A stretch of 23,997 bases of DNA, from assembly GCA_023388335.1 (NCBI GenBank), contig JAEWGL010000153.1:1-23997 (forward strand). Direction: 5' to 3'. The position numbers and the translations under genes were made by a program. Numbering within the stretch: position 1 is the first letter of the stretch; every line of letters starts with the position of its first letter. The notes under the pieces were generated by a model. The model saw only the letters and a list, made by a program, of their open reading frames with translations, did not search any database and was not told the origin of the DNA. Origin of the DNA: Pseudomonadota bacterium (GTDB lineage: Bacteria; Pseudomonadota; Gammaproteobacteria; Pseudomonadales; Pseudomonadaceae). Of the stretch, positions 1 to 8,550 are shown piece after piece.

Positions 1-258
1 CATTTCCTGGCGTGCCTGATGGATATGGCCTTCGGCGACGCGACCGTCCTGTTTGGCCAGGCGGCCAAGCAGGACGAACAGCACCTCGTCATCGCGCAGC
101 GCCGGACGCCCACCGAGCCGCTCGCGCGCGTCCTCCCAGCCCTGCAACTGCAACCGGCGGTCCACCGCCTGACCGAGCAGCGCGCCAAGCAATGCTCCGG
201 GGATGCTGGCCACCGCGAAACCGGCGCCGGCACCTATCACTGTGCTTGGCCACCACAT
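1..258 (-). CDS. djlA: DjlA, membrane-anchored DnaJ-like co-chaperone (N-terminal part, runs off the left edge)
   Basis: Read on the minus strand from an ATG at 258, one base after the murU stop, this frame stays open for 86 codons to the window edge. Residues about 6-30 are a single Gly/Ala-rich hydrophobic segment ending in GQAVDRR, the type of N-terminal membrane anchor seen in DjlA. The following stretch (LFVLLGRLAKQDGRV, then a conserved IHQA) matches the start of the TerB-like domain that lies between anchor and J domain. The J domain itself would be beyond the window. DjlA proteins are inner-membrane co-chaperones that stimulate DnaK. In E. coli djlA also lies next to and divergent from lptD, which supports the call. 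It is probably translated together with murU and amgK. The DnaJ domain is not visible, so the call rests on the N-terminal half and synteny. Confidence 0.85.
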   Translation of the reverse strand, partial: MWWPSTVIGAGAGFAVASIPGALLGALLGQAVDRRLQLQGWEDARERLGGRPALRDDEVLFVLLGRLAKQDGRVAEGHIHQARQEM

Positions 259-259
259 G

Positions 260-931
260 TCAGGCGTGCCCGGCGAGCAGGCGCTCGACTTCGGCCAGCC
301 GCTCCAGCGTGCCGACATCGACCCAGAGCCCGGCGTAGCGCTCACCCGTCACCTGGCCGCTGGCCATGGCCTGGCGCAGCAGCGGCGCCAACTTGAAAGC
401 GCCGGCCTGGCAATCGGCGAACAGCCGTGGGTGGAGGATCGAAAGCCCGCTGAAGGTCAGGGTCCGGGCACTGCCATCGGCGTCCAGCACTCGCCCCTCG
501 CTCAGGCAAAAATCCCCCTTGCCGTGATGCCCTGGATTATCCACCAGCACCAGGTGCGCCAGACCTGCCAACGGCGTGGGCAGACGGGCGAAGTCGTAAT
601 CGGTCCAGACATCGCCGTTGACCAGTACGAACGGCTCGGCTCCCAGCAGCGGCAGCGCCTTGAAGATACCGCCGCCGGTTTCCAGCGGCTCGCCCTCGGC
701 CGAATAACGGATGCTCAATCCCCAGCGACTGCCATCTCCCAGGTGATCCTCGATCTGCTGGCCCAGCCAGGCATGGTTGATCACCACCTCGGTGATTTCC
801 GCTCGGGCCAACGCCCGCAGGTGGTGTTCGATCAACGGCACACCCGCCACCGGCACCAGGGGCTTGGGGGTGTGCAGCGTCAGTGGCCGCATGCGTTCGC
901 CCTTGCCGGCGGCGAGGATCATCGCCTTCAT
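260..931 (-). CDS. murU: N-acetylmuramate alpha-1-phosphate uridylyltransferase MurU
   Basis: A 223-residue single-domain sugar nucleotidyltransferase. The N-terminal signature LAAGKGERMRPLT (residues 6-18) binds the nucleotide; ETGGGI (84-89) and NGDVWTD (105-111) are the usual sugar-phosphate and metal sites. Only the catalytic domain is present, without the acyltransferase-type C-terminal helix of GlmU. In pseudomonads the enzyme of this size and location converts MurNAc-1-phosphate plus UTP to UDP-MurNAc, in the recycling route that bypasses de novo MurA and therefore raises intrinsic fosfomycin tolerance (established for P. putida MurU). Its start overlaps the amgK stop in an ATGA junction, so the kinase that makes its substrate is translationally coupled. 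A generic glucose-1-phosphate nucleotidyltransferase is the alternative reading, made unlikely by the neighbour. Confidence 0.93.
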   Translation of the reverse strand: MKAMILAAGKGERMRPLTLHTPKPLVPVAGVPLIEHHLRALARAEITEVVINHAWLGQQIEDHLGDGSRWGLSIRYSAEGEPLETGGGIFKALPLLGAEPFVLVNGDVWTDYDFARLPTPLAGLAHLVLVDNPGHHGKGDFCLSEGRVLDADGSARTLTFSGLSILHPRLFADCQAGAFKLAPLLRQAMASGQVTGERYAGLWVDVGTLERLAEVERLLAGHA

Positions 932-1953
932 GGGCGCGCCCCGGCAGCGGTCTGCAGCTCGGCGATCAACTGGCCCAGTTCCGCCAGTTCCGGGCGGCGC
1001 CCGATCACTTCATCTATATACGCCATGAAGCGGGGTACATCGGCCAGGTAACGCGGCTTGCCATCGCGGTGGCAGATGCGCGCGAAAATACCGATCACCT
1101 TGAGGTGGCGCTGCACGCCCATCAGGTCGCTGGCGCGGTGGAACGCCGCGAACTCGGCCTGAATCGGGATGCCGGCGGCCTGCGCCTGCTGCCAGTAGTC
1201 GCGCAGCCAGCCTTCGACACGCGGCTGCGGCCAACTGAGGAAGGCATCCTTGAACAGGCAGGTGATGTCATAGGTAACCGGGCCGTAGACCGCGTCCTGG
1301 AAATCCAGCACGCCCGGATTGGGGGCGCTGCGCATCAGGTTGCGCGGCATGAAGTCACGGTGCACCAGTACCTTGGGCTGGGCCAGGGCACTGTCGATCA
1401 GCAGGCTACTGATGCGTTGCCAGGTGGCGAGCTGGGTCTGACTGAACGCCAGGCCGAGCTCGCGACCGACATACCATTCGGGAAACAGCTCGAGCTCGCG
1501 GCGCAGCAAGGCTAGGTCGTAGCTGGGCAACGGCGCGTCCATCGGCAGTTGCTGGAAGGCGAGCAAGGCCTGCATTGCGTCGGCGAACAGGGCGTCGGCG
1601 TTGTCGGCGTCTATGATATCCAGGTAGGTCTGGTGACCCAGGTCACCCAGCAGCAGGAAGCCGCGCTCAAGGTCTTCGGCGTGGATGGTCGGCACGTGCA
1701 CCCTGGCGCTGGCCAGCAGGTGATCGATGGCAACGAAGGGGCCGCAGTTCTCCTGTGGCGGCGGTGCATCCATGACCACGAAACTGCGATCGCCGGCCTG
1801 CCAGCGGAAATAGCGGCGGAAACTGGCGTCGCTACTGGCGGCGGTCAAGGTGCCTTCGGGCACGGGGCCCCAGCCGTGTTTGAGGTAGAGCGGTTGCAGC
1901 TGTTCGGCGAGCCAGACAGTCAGTTGTTGCAGGCGTGGATCGTGATCGGGCAT
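928..1953 (-). CDS. amgK: N-acetylmuramate/N-acetylglucosamine anomeric kinase AmgK
   Basis: A 341-residue aminoglycoside-phosphotransferase-fold kinase. The catalytic loop HRDFMPRN (residues 198-205) supplies the Asp and Asn of the HxDxxxxN motif, and DFQD (217-220) is the metal-binding segment. In pseudomonads AmgK phosphorylates MurNAc or GlcNAc at the anomeric carbon, the step just before MurU in cell-wall recycling. The ATG at 1953 has a GGAG sequence 8 bases upstream. It is the first gene of a minus-strand unit amgK-murU-djlA and is divergent from lptD. A 6-bp inverted repeat (GACGGC/GCCGTC, 1967-1982) sits directly upstream of its ribosome binding site. Relative to E. coli, the amgK-murU pair is inserted between djlA and lptD. 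True aminoglycoside resistance is not implied. Confidence 0.93.
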   Translation of the reverse strand: MPDHDPRLQQLTVWLAEQLQPLYLKHGWGPVPEGTLTAASSDASFRRYFRWQAGDRSFVVMDAPPPQENCGPFVAIDHLLASARVHVPTIHAEDLERGFLLLGDLGHQTYLDIIDADNADALFADAMQALLAFQQLPMDAPLPSYDLALLRRELELFPEWYVGRELGLAFSQTQLATWQRISSLLIDSALAQPKVLVHRDFMPRNLMRSAPNPGVLDFQDAVYGPVTYDITCLFKDAFLSWPQPRVEGWLRDYWQQAQAAGIPIQAEFAAFHRASDLMGVQRHLKVIGIFARICHRDGKPRYLADVPRFMAYIDEVIGRRPELAELGQLIAELQTAAGARP

Positions 1954-2083
1954 TACAAGGGTCTCCGACGGCCCTAGCCGTCAAGCGGGTCATGCTTTAT
2001 TATCCAGCATCTTTTTCAGACCATCGAGAGGCGTGCGGCCCCACACGCGGGCAGATGGCACGCAGGAAGCCCGGACTAATAAG
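1954..2083. promoter_or_regulatory. Divergent intergenic region amgK // lptD
   Basis: This 130-base gap must carry both start signals. An AT-rich island at 1997-2004 gives TATTAT on the plus strand (1998-2003, toward lptD) and GATAAT on the minus strand (2004-1999, toward amgK), so the two -10 elements would overlap. No good -35 is visible for either; for amgK a TCGATG lies 17 bases upstream of GATAAT (3 of 6 consensus). A palindrome GACGGC-CCTA-GCCGTC (1967-1982) lies in the amgK leader and could be an operator or an RNA hairpin. Promoter identity is a by-eye guess. Confidence 0.35.
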
Positions 2084-4921
2084 ATGGCATTGAAATCCCC
2101 CGCGTTTCGTAGAAAGTTTCCGTTGCTGGTGACCGGCAGTCTGCTGGCCCTGCAACCTCTGGCCACGTCATACGTGGTGGCAGCCGAGCAGTTTGACTGC
2201 CAAGTGTCCGCCTCCGGTGGTTGGGACTGCAAGCCCCAGACCTCTGTCAGCACCCTGCCACCGCGCCCGGTGCATGAGGGTGCAGCCGTCAGTTCTAGCG
2301 GCCAGGCCGTCTCCGACGAGGGCCAGGTCGCCGAAGTCGATGGCGAGCCCAAGCCGGTGCTGGTCACCGAGAGCAAGGGCCGCGGCCTGAAGTCGCGCAG
2401 CGCCGACTACAGCCACCTTGACTGGGTGCCCCGCGAGCAACTGACCCCCGCCCAGCTGGCCGAGACCGGCCCGTATTGCGCTGGCGCCTATATCGAGCCA
2501 ACCCGCCCGGGCATGAGCGACACCACGCCCAAGGACGAGTCGCCGACCTACCTCAACGCCAAGGTCTCGAAGTACCAGCAGGAGCAGCAGATCGCTACCC
2601 TCGCCGGTGACGTGGTCATGCGCCAGGGCAGCATGCAGGCCGAGGCCGAAGAGGCCAACCTGTACCAGGCCGAGAACCGCGGCGAGCTCAAGGGCAATGT
2701 GAAGATCCGCGACAACGGCTCGCTGGTGGTGGGCGATAGCGCCCAGATCCAGCTCGACACGGGCGAGGCCCAGGTCGACAACGCCGAATACGTGATGCAC
2801 AAGTCGCGTATCCGCGGTAACGCGCTGTACGCCAAGCGCGCGGAAAACGCGGTCATTCGCCTCAAGGACGGTACCTACACCACCTGTGAGCCGAACAGCA
2901 ACGCCTGGCAGCTCAAGGGCAACAACATCACGCTGAACCCGGCCACCGGTTTCGGCACGGCGACCAACGTCACCCTGCGGGTCAAGGATTTCCCGGTGTT
3001 CTACACACCGTACATCTACTTCCCGATCGACGACCGTCGCCAATCCGGCTTCCTTCCGCCCTCCTTCAGTACCAGCAGCGACACCGGTTTCATGCTGGTC
3101 ACGCCGTACTACTTCAACCTGGCACCGAACTACGACGCCACGTTGTATCCACGCTACATGACCAAGCGTGGCCTGTTGATGGAAGGCGAGTTCCGTTACC
3201 TGACCCGCTCCAGCGAAGGCCAGTTAGGCGGCGCGTACCTGAACGACAAGAACGACGACCGCAAGGATCAGACGGACTACAAAGATCAGCGCTGGATGAT
3301 CAACTGGCAGCACAAGGGCGGCTTGGACGAGCGCCTGATGACCGAAGTCGACTACACCGACATCAGCGATCCGTTCTACTTCCAGGACCTGGAGTCGGAC
3401 CAGATCGGCGTCGAAAGCCGCGACTTCCTCAACCAGCAAGGCGCGCTGACCTACCGTGGCGAAGGCTACACCGCTCGCCTGAACGTGCAGGCCTACGAGC
3501 TGGCGACCATCTCGCAGATCACCCCGTACGACAAGCTGCCGCAGCTCACCCTCAATGGCATGCTGCCGTACCATCCGGGCGGCCTGGACTTCAGCTATGA
3601 GACCGAGGCGGTTCGCTTCGACCGAGATCTGAAGGACGACTTCGTGCTGAATGAAGATGGCCTGCCAGATGCGAGCGCCGGTCTCCCCGGCAGACGCCTC
3701 GACGAGAACATCTTCGGCGTCGCCCGCGCCAACGGCACCCGCCTGAACGCCGCGCCGACCATCAGCCTGCCGATGACCGCCAGTTATGGCTTCATCAAGC
3801 CATCGCTCAAGTACGTCTACACCCATTACGACCTGGACCTGGACGGAAAGGGCAAGGACGATATCGCAGGGCTGGCCGGTAACCCGGATGCCCTGGACCT
3901 GCAAGGTGACTTCAAGAGCAACCAGAACCGCAGCGTGCCGATCTTCAGCGTCGACAGCGGCCTGTACTTCGACCGCAACACTCAGTGGTTCGGCAAGAAC
4001 TACCGCCAGACCCTCGAGCCGCGTCTGTTCTACCTCTACGTCCCGTACAAGGACCAGAAGGATATCCCGCTGTTCGACACCAGCGAGTCGACCTTCAACT
4101 ACTCCTCGCTGTTCCGTGACAACCGTTTCACCGGTACCGACCGCATCGGCGACGAGAACAAGTTGTCGCTGGGCGTGACCAACCGCTGGATCGAGGAGAA
4201 CGGCTTCGAGCGGCAGCGCTTCAGCATCGGCCAGGCGTACTACTTCAAGGACCGCAGGGTCCAGCTGCCGGGTATCGACTTCAATAACCGCCGGTACGCC
4301 CAGTCCGACGTTTCGCCCTATGCGCTGGAGTACGAGTACAACTTCAACCGCGACTGGCGCTTCAACTCCGACTTCAACTGGGATCCGGACAGCCGCAGCA
4401 CCCGTTCGGGCAGCGCGATGTTCCACTACCAGCCTGAAGACAACCCGAACAAGGTGGTCAACCTTGGCTATCGCTACCGTAACGACCTGGTGACCTACGA
4501 CTCGCTGACCGGTACCTGGAAAGTGGGCGACGACAACAGCGACTATGGCACGCCGGACGATCCGAACTACATCAAGGACTACTACAAGATCCAGCAGCAT
4601 GACTTCTCGGTCATGTGGCCGATCGTGCCGCAGTGGTCCGTGATCGGCCGCTGGCAGCACGACTACAACCGCAACCGCACACTGGAAGCCTTCGGTGGCT
4701 TCGAGTACGACAACTGCTGCTGGAAACTGCGCCTGATCAACCGTTACTGGATCGACTACGACGACTTCAGCCAGGCCATTCCGCAAAACGAAAAAGGCGA
4801 CCACGGTGTCTTCCTGCAGATCGTGCTGAAAGGCCTCGGTGGCGTGGTGGGCAACAAGGTCGAATCGTTCCTCGACCAAGGCATTCAAGGTTATCGTACA
4901 CGTGAAGACCAAGCTTATTGA
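2084..4921 (+). CDS. lptD: LPS-assembly outer-membrane protein LptD
   Basis: A 945-residue outer-membrane beta-barrel that, with lipoprotein LptE, inserts lipopolysaccharide into the outer leaflet. The ATG at 2084 is chosen over a GTG at 2033 because it begins MALKSPAFRRKF, a basic signal-peptide start followed by a hydrophobic core, with likely cleavage after Ala34. The mature part begins with two cysteines (Cys39, Cys49), an N-terminal extension typical of Pseudomonas, then the OstA/LptA-like jellyroll (around residues 160-290) and a long barrel rich in aromatic alternating strands. The paired cysteines Cys878-Cys879 near the C-terminus are the partners of the inter-domain disulfides required for function in the E. 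coli protein. The stop is overlapped by surA by 20 bases. The ribosome binding site is weak (GGA 8 bases upstream). Confidence 0.97.
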   Translation: MALKSPAFRRKFPLLVTGSLLALQPLATSYVVAAEQFDCQVSASGGWDCKPQTSVSTLPPRPVHEGAAVSSSGQAVSDEGQVAEVDGEPKPVLVTESKGRGLKSRSADYSHLDWVPREQLTPAQLAETGPYCAGAYIEPTRPGMSDTTPKDESPTYLNAKVSKYQQEQQIATLAGDVVMRQGSMQAEAEEANLYQAENRGELKGNVKIRDNGSLVVGDSAQIQLDTGEAQVDNAEYVMHKSRIRGNALYAKRAENAVIRLKDGTYTTCEPNSNAWQLKGNNITLNPATGFGTATNVTLRVKDFPVFYTPYIYFPIDDRRQSGFLPPSFSTSSDTGFMLVTPYYFNLAPNYDATLYPRYMTKRGLLMEGEFRYLTRSSEGQLGGAYLNDKNDDRKDQTDYKDQRWMINWQHKGGLDERLMTEVDYTDISDPFYFQDLESDQIGVESRDFLNQQGALTYRGEGYTARLNVQAYELATISQITPYDKLPQLTLNGMLPYHPGGLDFSYETEAVRFDRDLKDDFVLNEDGLPDASAGLPGRRLDENIFGVARANGTRLNAAPTISLPMTASYGFIKPSLKYVYTHYDLDLDGKGKDDIAGLAGNPDALDLQGDFKSNQNRSVPIFSVDSGLYFDRNTQWFGKNYRQTLEPRLFYLYVPYKDQKDIPLFDTSESTFNYSSLFRDNRFTGTDRIGDENKLSLGVTNRWIEENGFERQRFSIGQAYYFKDRRVQLPGIDFNNRRYAQSDVSPYALEYEYNFNRDWRFNSDFNWDPDSRSTRSGSAMFHYQPEDNPNKVVNLGYRYRNDLVTYDSLTGTWKVGDDNSDYGTPDDPNYIKDYYKIQQHDFSVMWPIVPQWSVIGRWQHDYNRNRTLEAFGGFEYDNCCWKLRLINRYWIDYDDFSQAIPQNEKGDHGVFLQIVLKGLGGVVGNKVESFLDQGIQGYRTREDQAY

Positions 4922-6218
4922 TCGACTGCGCCCGCTGATGCTGGGCGCCGCATTGCTGAGTGGCGCGGTGCATGCCGCGGTGCAACCGCTGGACCGCGTG
5001 GTGGCCATCGTCGACAACGACGTGGTCATGCAGAGCCAGCTGGACCAGCGCACCCACGAAGTGCAGCAGACCATCGCCAAGCGTGGCGGCGGCGTACCGC
5101 CGGCCAGTGCCCTGGAGCAACAGGTGCTCGAACGCCTGATCGTCGAGAACCTGCAGTTGCAGATCGGCGAACGCTCCGGCATCCGCATCACCGACGAGGA
5201 ACTGAACCAGGCCATCGGCACCATTGCCCAGCGCAACGGCATGACCCTGGATCAGTTCCGCGCGGCCCTGGCCCGTGACGGCCTGTCGTTCGATGACGCC
5301 CGCGAGCAGGTCAAGCGCGAGATGATCATCAGCCGCGTGCGCCAGCGCCGGGTGGCCGAGCGCATCCAGGTCTCCGAGCAGGAAGTGAAGAACTTCCTCG
5401 CCTCGGACCTGGGCAAGGCTCAGCTTTCGGAAGAGTTCCGCCTGGCCAACATCCTCATCCCCACCCCGGAAAGCGCCAACTCCGACGCCATCCAAGCGGC
5501 GGCCAAACAGGCTGCCGAGATCTACCAGCAGCTCAAGCAAGGCGCTGACTTCGGTCAGATGGCCATCGCCCGCTCCGCGAGCGAAAACGCGCTCGAAGGC
5601 GGCGAGATGGGCTGGCGCAAGGCGGCGCAACTGCCGCCACCGTTCGATAGCCAGCTCAGCGGCATGGCCGTTGGCGATGTCACCGAGCCGGTGCGCACCC
5701 CGGGCGGCTTCATCATCCTCAAACTGCAGGAAAAACGCGGTGGCGGGACCATGCTGCGTGATGAAGTGCACGTTCGTCACATCCTGATCAAGCCTAGCGA
5801 GATTCGCAGCGAGGCCGCCACCGAACAGCTGGCTGAACGCCTGTATGAGCGCATCCAGAACGGCGAAGATTTCGCCGAACTGGCCAAGAGCTTCTCGGAA
5901 GACCCGGGTTCGGCTCTCAACGGCGGCGACCTCAACTGGGTCGACCCCAACACCCTGGTGCCGGAGTTCCGCGAGGTGATGGCCAATGCCCCGCAAGGCG
6001 AGGTGTCCCGTCCGTTCAAGTCCCAGTACGGCTGGCACGTGCTGGAAGTCCTTGGCCGCCGCGCCACCGACAGTACCGAGCAGGCGCGTGAGCAGCAGGC
6101 CCTGAACGTGCTGCGCAACCGCAAGTACGATGAAGAGCTGCAGACCTGGCTGCGCCAGATCCGCGACGAAGCCTACGTGGAAATCAAGCTGCCTGGCGCC
6201 GACCAGGCCGCCCAGTGA
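4902..6218 (+). CDS. surA: Periplasmic chaperone and peptidyl-prolyl isomerase SurA
   Basis: A 438-residue periplasmic chaperone for outer-membrane proteins. I take the GTG at 4902 as the start because it begins VKTKLIDRLRPL and gives a proper signal peptide with cleavage near residue 25 (VHA-A); the earlier ATG at 4839 would put unrelated residues in front. AAGG lies 11 bases upstream inside lptD. After the signal come the SurA N-domain (AIVDNDVVMQSQLDQR and on), a first parvulin domain at about 176-278, a second at about 287-386 (with VRHILIKP and GGDLNWV), and the C-terminal helix that completes the core. Its 20-base overlap with lptD suggests coupling, which fits because LptD is a SurA-dependent client in E. 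coli. The stop overlaps pdxA. Confidence 0.96.
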   Translation: MKTKLIDRLRPLMLGAALLSGAVHAAVQPLDRVVAIVDNDVVMQSQLDQRTHEVQQTIAKRGGGVPPASALEQQVLERLIVENLQLQIGERSGIRITDEELNQAIGTIAQRNGMTLDQFRAALARDGLSFDDAREQVKREMIISRVRQRRVAERIQVSEQEVKNFLASDLGKAQLSEEFRLANILIPTPESANSDAIQAAAKQAAEIYQQLKQGADFGQMAIARSASENALEGGEMGWRKAAQLPPPFDSQLSGMAVGDVTEPVRTPGGFIILKLQEKRGGGTMLRDEVHVRHILIKPSEIRSEAATEQLAERLYERIQNGEDFAELAKSFSEDPGSALNGGDLNWVDPNTLVPEFREVMANAPQGEVSRPFKSQYGWHVLEVLGRRATDSTEQAREQQALNVLRNRKYDEELQTWLRQIRDEAYVEIKLPGADQAAQ

Positions 6219-7204
6219 AACACCCGCGCTTCGCCCTGACCCCGGGCGAGCCGGCAGGCATAGGTCCCGACCTGTGCCTGCTGCTGGCCAACGAGGCCCA
6301 GCCCCACCCCTTGATCGCCATCACCAGCCATGACCTGCTCGCCGAGCGGGCCATGCAGCTGGGGCTGGCCGTCAGCCTGGTGCCAGTGACGCCTGACGGC
6401 TGGCCTGACCTGCCAGCACCCGCTGGCAGCCTGTATGTGTGGGATACCCCGCTGGCGGCCAAGGTCGTGCCTGGACAACTGGACAAGGCCAATGCCGGGT
6501 TCGTGCTGGAAACCCTGACCCGTGCAGGCCAAGGCTGCCTGGACGGGCATTTCGCTGGCATGATCACCGCCCCGGTGCACAAGGGTGTGATCAACGAGAG
6601 CGGCATCGCGTTCTCTGGCCATACTGAATTCCTTGCCGAACTGACCCAGACCGCCCAGGTGGTGATGCTGCTGGCCACCCGCGGTCTGCGGGTGGCGCTG
6701 GTGACCACGCACCTGCCCCTGCGTGATGTGGCCGATGCCATCACCGCCGAGCGCCTGGAACGGGTCACGCGGATCCTGCACGCCGACCTGCGCGACAAGT
6801 TCGGCATCACCACGCCTCGCATCCTGGTCTGCGGCCTCAACCCGCATGCCGGGGAAAGTGGCCACTTGGGCCGCGAAGAAATCGACATCATCGAGCCGAC
6901 ACTGGAACGCCTGCGCTGCGAAGGCATGGACCTGCGCGGACCACTGCCGGCCGACACCTTGTTTACCCCCAAATATCTGGAGCACTGCGACGCAGTGCTG
7001 GCGATGTACCACGACCAGGGCCTGCCTGTGCTGAAGTTCAAGGGCTTCGGCGCCGCGCTCAACGTTACCTTGGGCCTGCCGATCATCCGCACATCGGTTG
7101 ACCACGGCACCGCCCTGGACCTGGCCGGCACCGGCAAGGTCGACACCGGCAGCCTGCAGGTCGCACTGGAAACCGCCTACCAGATGGCAGAGACCCAACT
7201 ATGA
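6215..7204 (+). CDS. pdxA: 4-hydroxythreonine-4-phosphate dehydrogenase PdxA
   Basis: A 329-residue NAD-dependent dehydrogenase that oxidises 4-phosphohydroxy-L-threonine in the DXP-dependent pyridoxal phosphate pathway. The sequence starts with the typical FALTPGEPAGIGPDL. The three metal-binding histidines fall at His166 (TTHLPL), His211 (NPHAGE) and His266 (MYHDQG), the same numbering as in E. coli PdxA, and the C-terminal IRTSVDHGTALDLAG segment is intact. The start codon is GTG at 6215, overlapping the surA stop as GTGA, and its own stop overlaps the ksgA ATG, so it sits in the middle of a translationally coupled chain. Full length, nothing unusual. Confidence 0.97.
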   Translation: MKHPRFALTPGEPAGIGPDLCLLLANEAQPHPLIAITSHDLLAERAMQLGLAVSLVPVTPDGWPDLPAPAGSLYVWDTPLAAKVVPGQLDKANAGFVLETLTRAGQGCLDGHFAGMITAPVHKGVINESGIAFSGHTEFLAELTQTAQVVMLLATRGLRVALVTTHLPLRDVADAITAERLERVTRILHADLRDKFGITTPRILVCGLNPHAGESGHLGREEIDIIEPTLERLRCEGMDLRGPLPADTLFTPKYLEHCDAVLAMYHDQGLPVLKFKGFGAALNVTLGLPIIRTSVDHGTALDLAGTGKVDTGSLQVALETAYQMAETQL

Positions 7205-8007
7205 ACGAGCACTACCAACACCGGGCGCGCAAGCGCTTCGGTCAGAACTTCCTGCACGACGCCGGCGTCATCGATCGCATCCTGCGCGCGATCCATGCCA
7301 AGCCCGGCGAGCACCTGCTGGAGATCGGCCCTGGCCAGGGGGCCTTGACCGAGGGCCTACTGGGCAGCGGCGCGCAGCTGGACGTGGTGGAACTGGACAA
7401 GGACCTGGTACCGATCCTCCAGCACAAGTTCGCCAACCGCGGCAATTTCCGCCTGCACCAAGGCGACGCGCTGAAGTTCGACTTCAATCAGCTGGGCGTG
7501 CCCCCGCGCAGCCTGAAGGTGGTCGGCAACCTGCCCTACAACATCTCCACGCCACTGATCTTCCACCTGCTGCAGCACGCCGAGCTGATCCGCGACATGC
7601 ACTTCATGCTGCAGAAGGAAGTGGTCGAGCGCCTGGCTGCCGGTCCTGGCGGCGGTGACTGGGGGCGCCTGTCGATCATGGTGCAGTACCACTGCCGGGT
7701 CGAGCACCTGTTCAATGTCGGCCCAGGCGCCTTCAACCCGCCGCCGAAAGTCGACTCGGCGATCGTCCGCCTGGTCCCGCACGAGACCCTGCCCCATCCG
7801 GCCAAGGATCCCCGCTTGCTGGAGCGCGTTGTTCGCGAAGCCTTCAACCAGCGCCGCAAGACCCTGCGCAACACCCTCAAGGGCCTGCTCGACAGCCAAG
7901 CCATCGAGGCCGCAGGCGTCGACGGCAGCCTGCGCCCCGAGCAGCTGGACCTGGCCGCCTTCGTGCGCCTGGCCGACCAATTGGCAGACGCCGAGCAACC
8001 TGCCTGA
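7201..8007 (+). CDS. ksgA: 16S rRNA dimethyladenosine transferase KsgA (RsmA)
   Basis: A 268-residue S-adenosylmethionine-dependent methyltransferase that dimethylates two adjacent adenines (A1518 and A1519 in E. coli numbering) in helix 45 of 16S rRNA late in small-subunit assembly; loss gives kasugamycin resistance. Visible motifs are KRFGQNFL (residues 11-18), the SAM-binding EIGPGQG (41-47), the acidic residue in VVELDKDL (62-69), and the catalytic NLPYN (110-114). The helical C-terminal domain is complete. The ATG overlaps the pdxA stop (ATGA). A 162-base gap separates it from apaG. Confidence 0.97.
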   Translation: MNEHYQHRARKRFGQNFLHDAGVIDRILRAIHAKPGEHLLEIGPGQGALTEGLLGSGAQLDVVELDKDLVPILQHKFANRGNFRLHQGDALKFDFNQLGVPPRSLKVVGNLPYNISTPLIFHLLQHAELIRDMHFMLQKEVVERLAAGPGGGDWGRLSIMVQYHCRVEHLFNVGPGAFNPPPKVDSAIVRLVPHETLPHPAKDPRLLERVVREAFNQRRKTLRNTLKGLLDSQAIEAAGVDGSLRPEQLDLAAFVRLADQLADAEQPA

Positions 8008-8169
8008 CTCCCTCCCGCAAAACGCCCCCCACCCAGCAACAGCGGCGCATCGCTTGCCAAAGGCGGGGTCGGGGGTGAGTTAGCGCCCCCGTGACTGGCC
8101 TACTCCCCCGCCAATGACCTAGACTGCAGCCATAGCCGTATCCGCGTCTGTTTGTCCAAGGCCCTTTGC
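8008..8169 (+). promoter_or_regulatory. ksgA-apaG spacer with G/C-tract hairpin and possible apaG promoter
   Basis: The gap holds a 6-bp stem CGGGGG/CCCCCG (8070-8075 with 8086-8091, 10-base loop). No T-tract follows, so it is not a standard intrinsic terminator. A TAGACT at 8120-8125 could be a -10 for apaG, but only TGGCCT (3 of 6) is found 18 bases upstream. It is the only non-overlapping junction in the lptD-apaH chain, so extra regulation here is plausible but not shown. Confidence 0.25.
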
Positions 8170-8550
8170 ATGTCTGATCCCCGCTACCAGATCGACGTCA
8201 GCGTCGTGACCCGCTACCTCAAAGAACAATCCGACCCCGAGAACGATCGTTTCGCCTTCGCCTACACCATTACCGTCGAGAACAACGGCAGCCTGACGGC
8301 CAAGCTGATGTCCCGTCACTGGCTGATCACCAATGGCGACGGCGAGGTCGAGGAAGTGCGTGGTGCCGGAGTGATCGGCCAACAGCCGCTGATCGAGCCA
8401 GGGCAGAGCCACACCTACAGCAGCGGCGCGGTGATCAGTACGCGCGTGGGCACCATGCAGGGCAGCTACCAGATGTTCGCCGAGGACGGCAAACGCTTCG
8501 ACGCGACCATTGCCCCGTTCCGCCTCGCCGTTCCCGGAGCGCTGCACTGA
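8170..8550 (+). CDS. apaG: ApaG-domain protein
   Basis: A 126-residue protein of the ApaG (DUF525) family, an immunoglobulin-like beta sandwich. I use the ATG at 8170 (MSDPRYQIDVSV); an in-frame TTG at 8152 would add six residues without support. The conserved family segments are SRHWLITNGDG, VRGAGVIGQQP, the SHTYSSG stretch and the MQGSYQMF motif. Bacterial ApaG is implicated in cobalt/magnesium tolerance phenotypes, but its molecular activity is not settled. Its TGA stop shares one base with the apaH ATG (TGATG), so ApaG and the Ap4A hydrolase are made together. Confidence 0.95.
   Translation: MSDPRYQIDVSVVTRYLKEQSDPENDRFAFAYTITVENNGSLTAKLMSRHWLITNGDGEVEEVRGAGVIGQQPLIEPGQSHTYSSGAVISTRVGTMQGSYQMFAEDGKRFDATIAPFRLAVPGALH

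Noticed and set aside
928..1953. Aminoglycoside phosphotransferase (resistance gene)
   Set aside because: The fold is the same, but its coupling to murU and the genomic place indicate the MurNAc kinase AmgK.
2033..2083. In-frame GTG extension of lptD
   Set aside because: It would place 17 unrelated residues in front of a proper signal peptide; the ATG at 2084 matches the family start.
3224..5242. 672-residue open frame on the minus strand opposite lptD
   Set aside because: It is a shadow of the high-GC lptD coding bias, with a Val/Ala-rich composition and no domain; it also crosses into surA.
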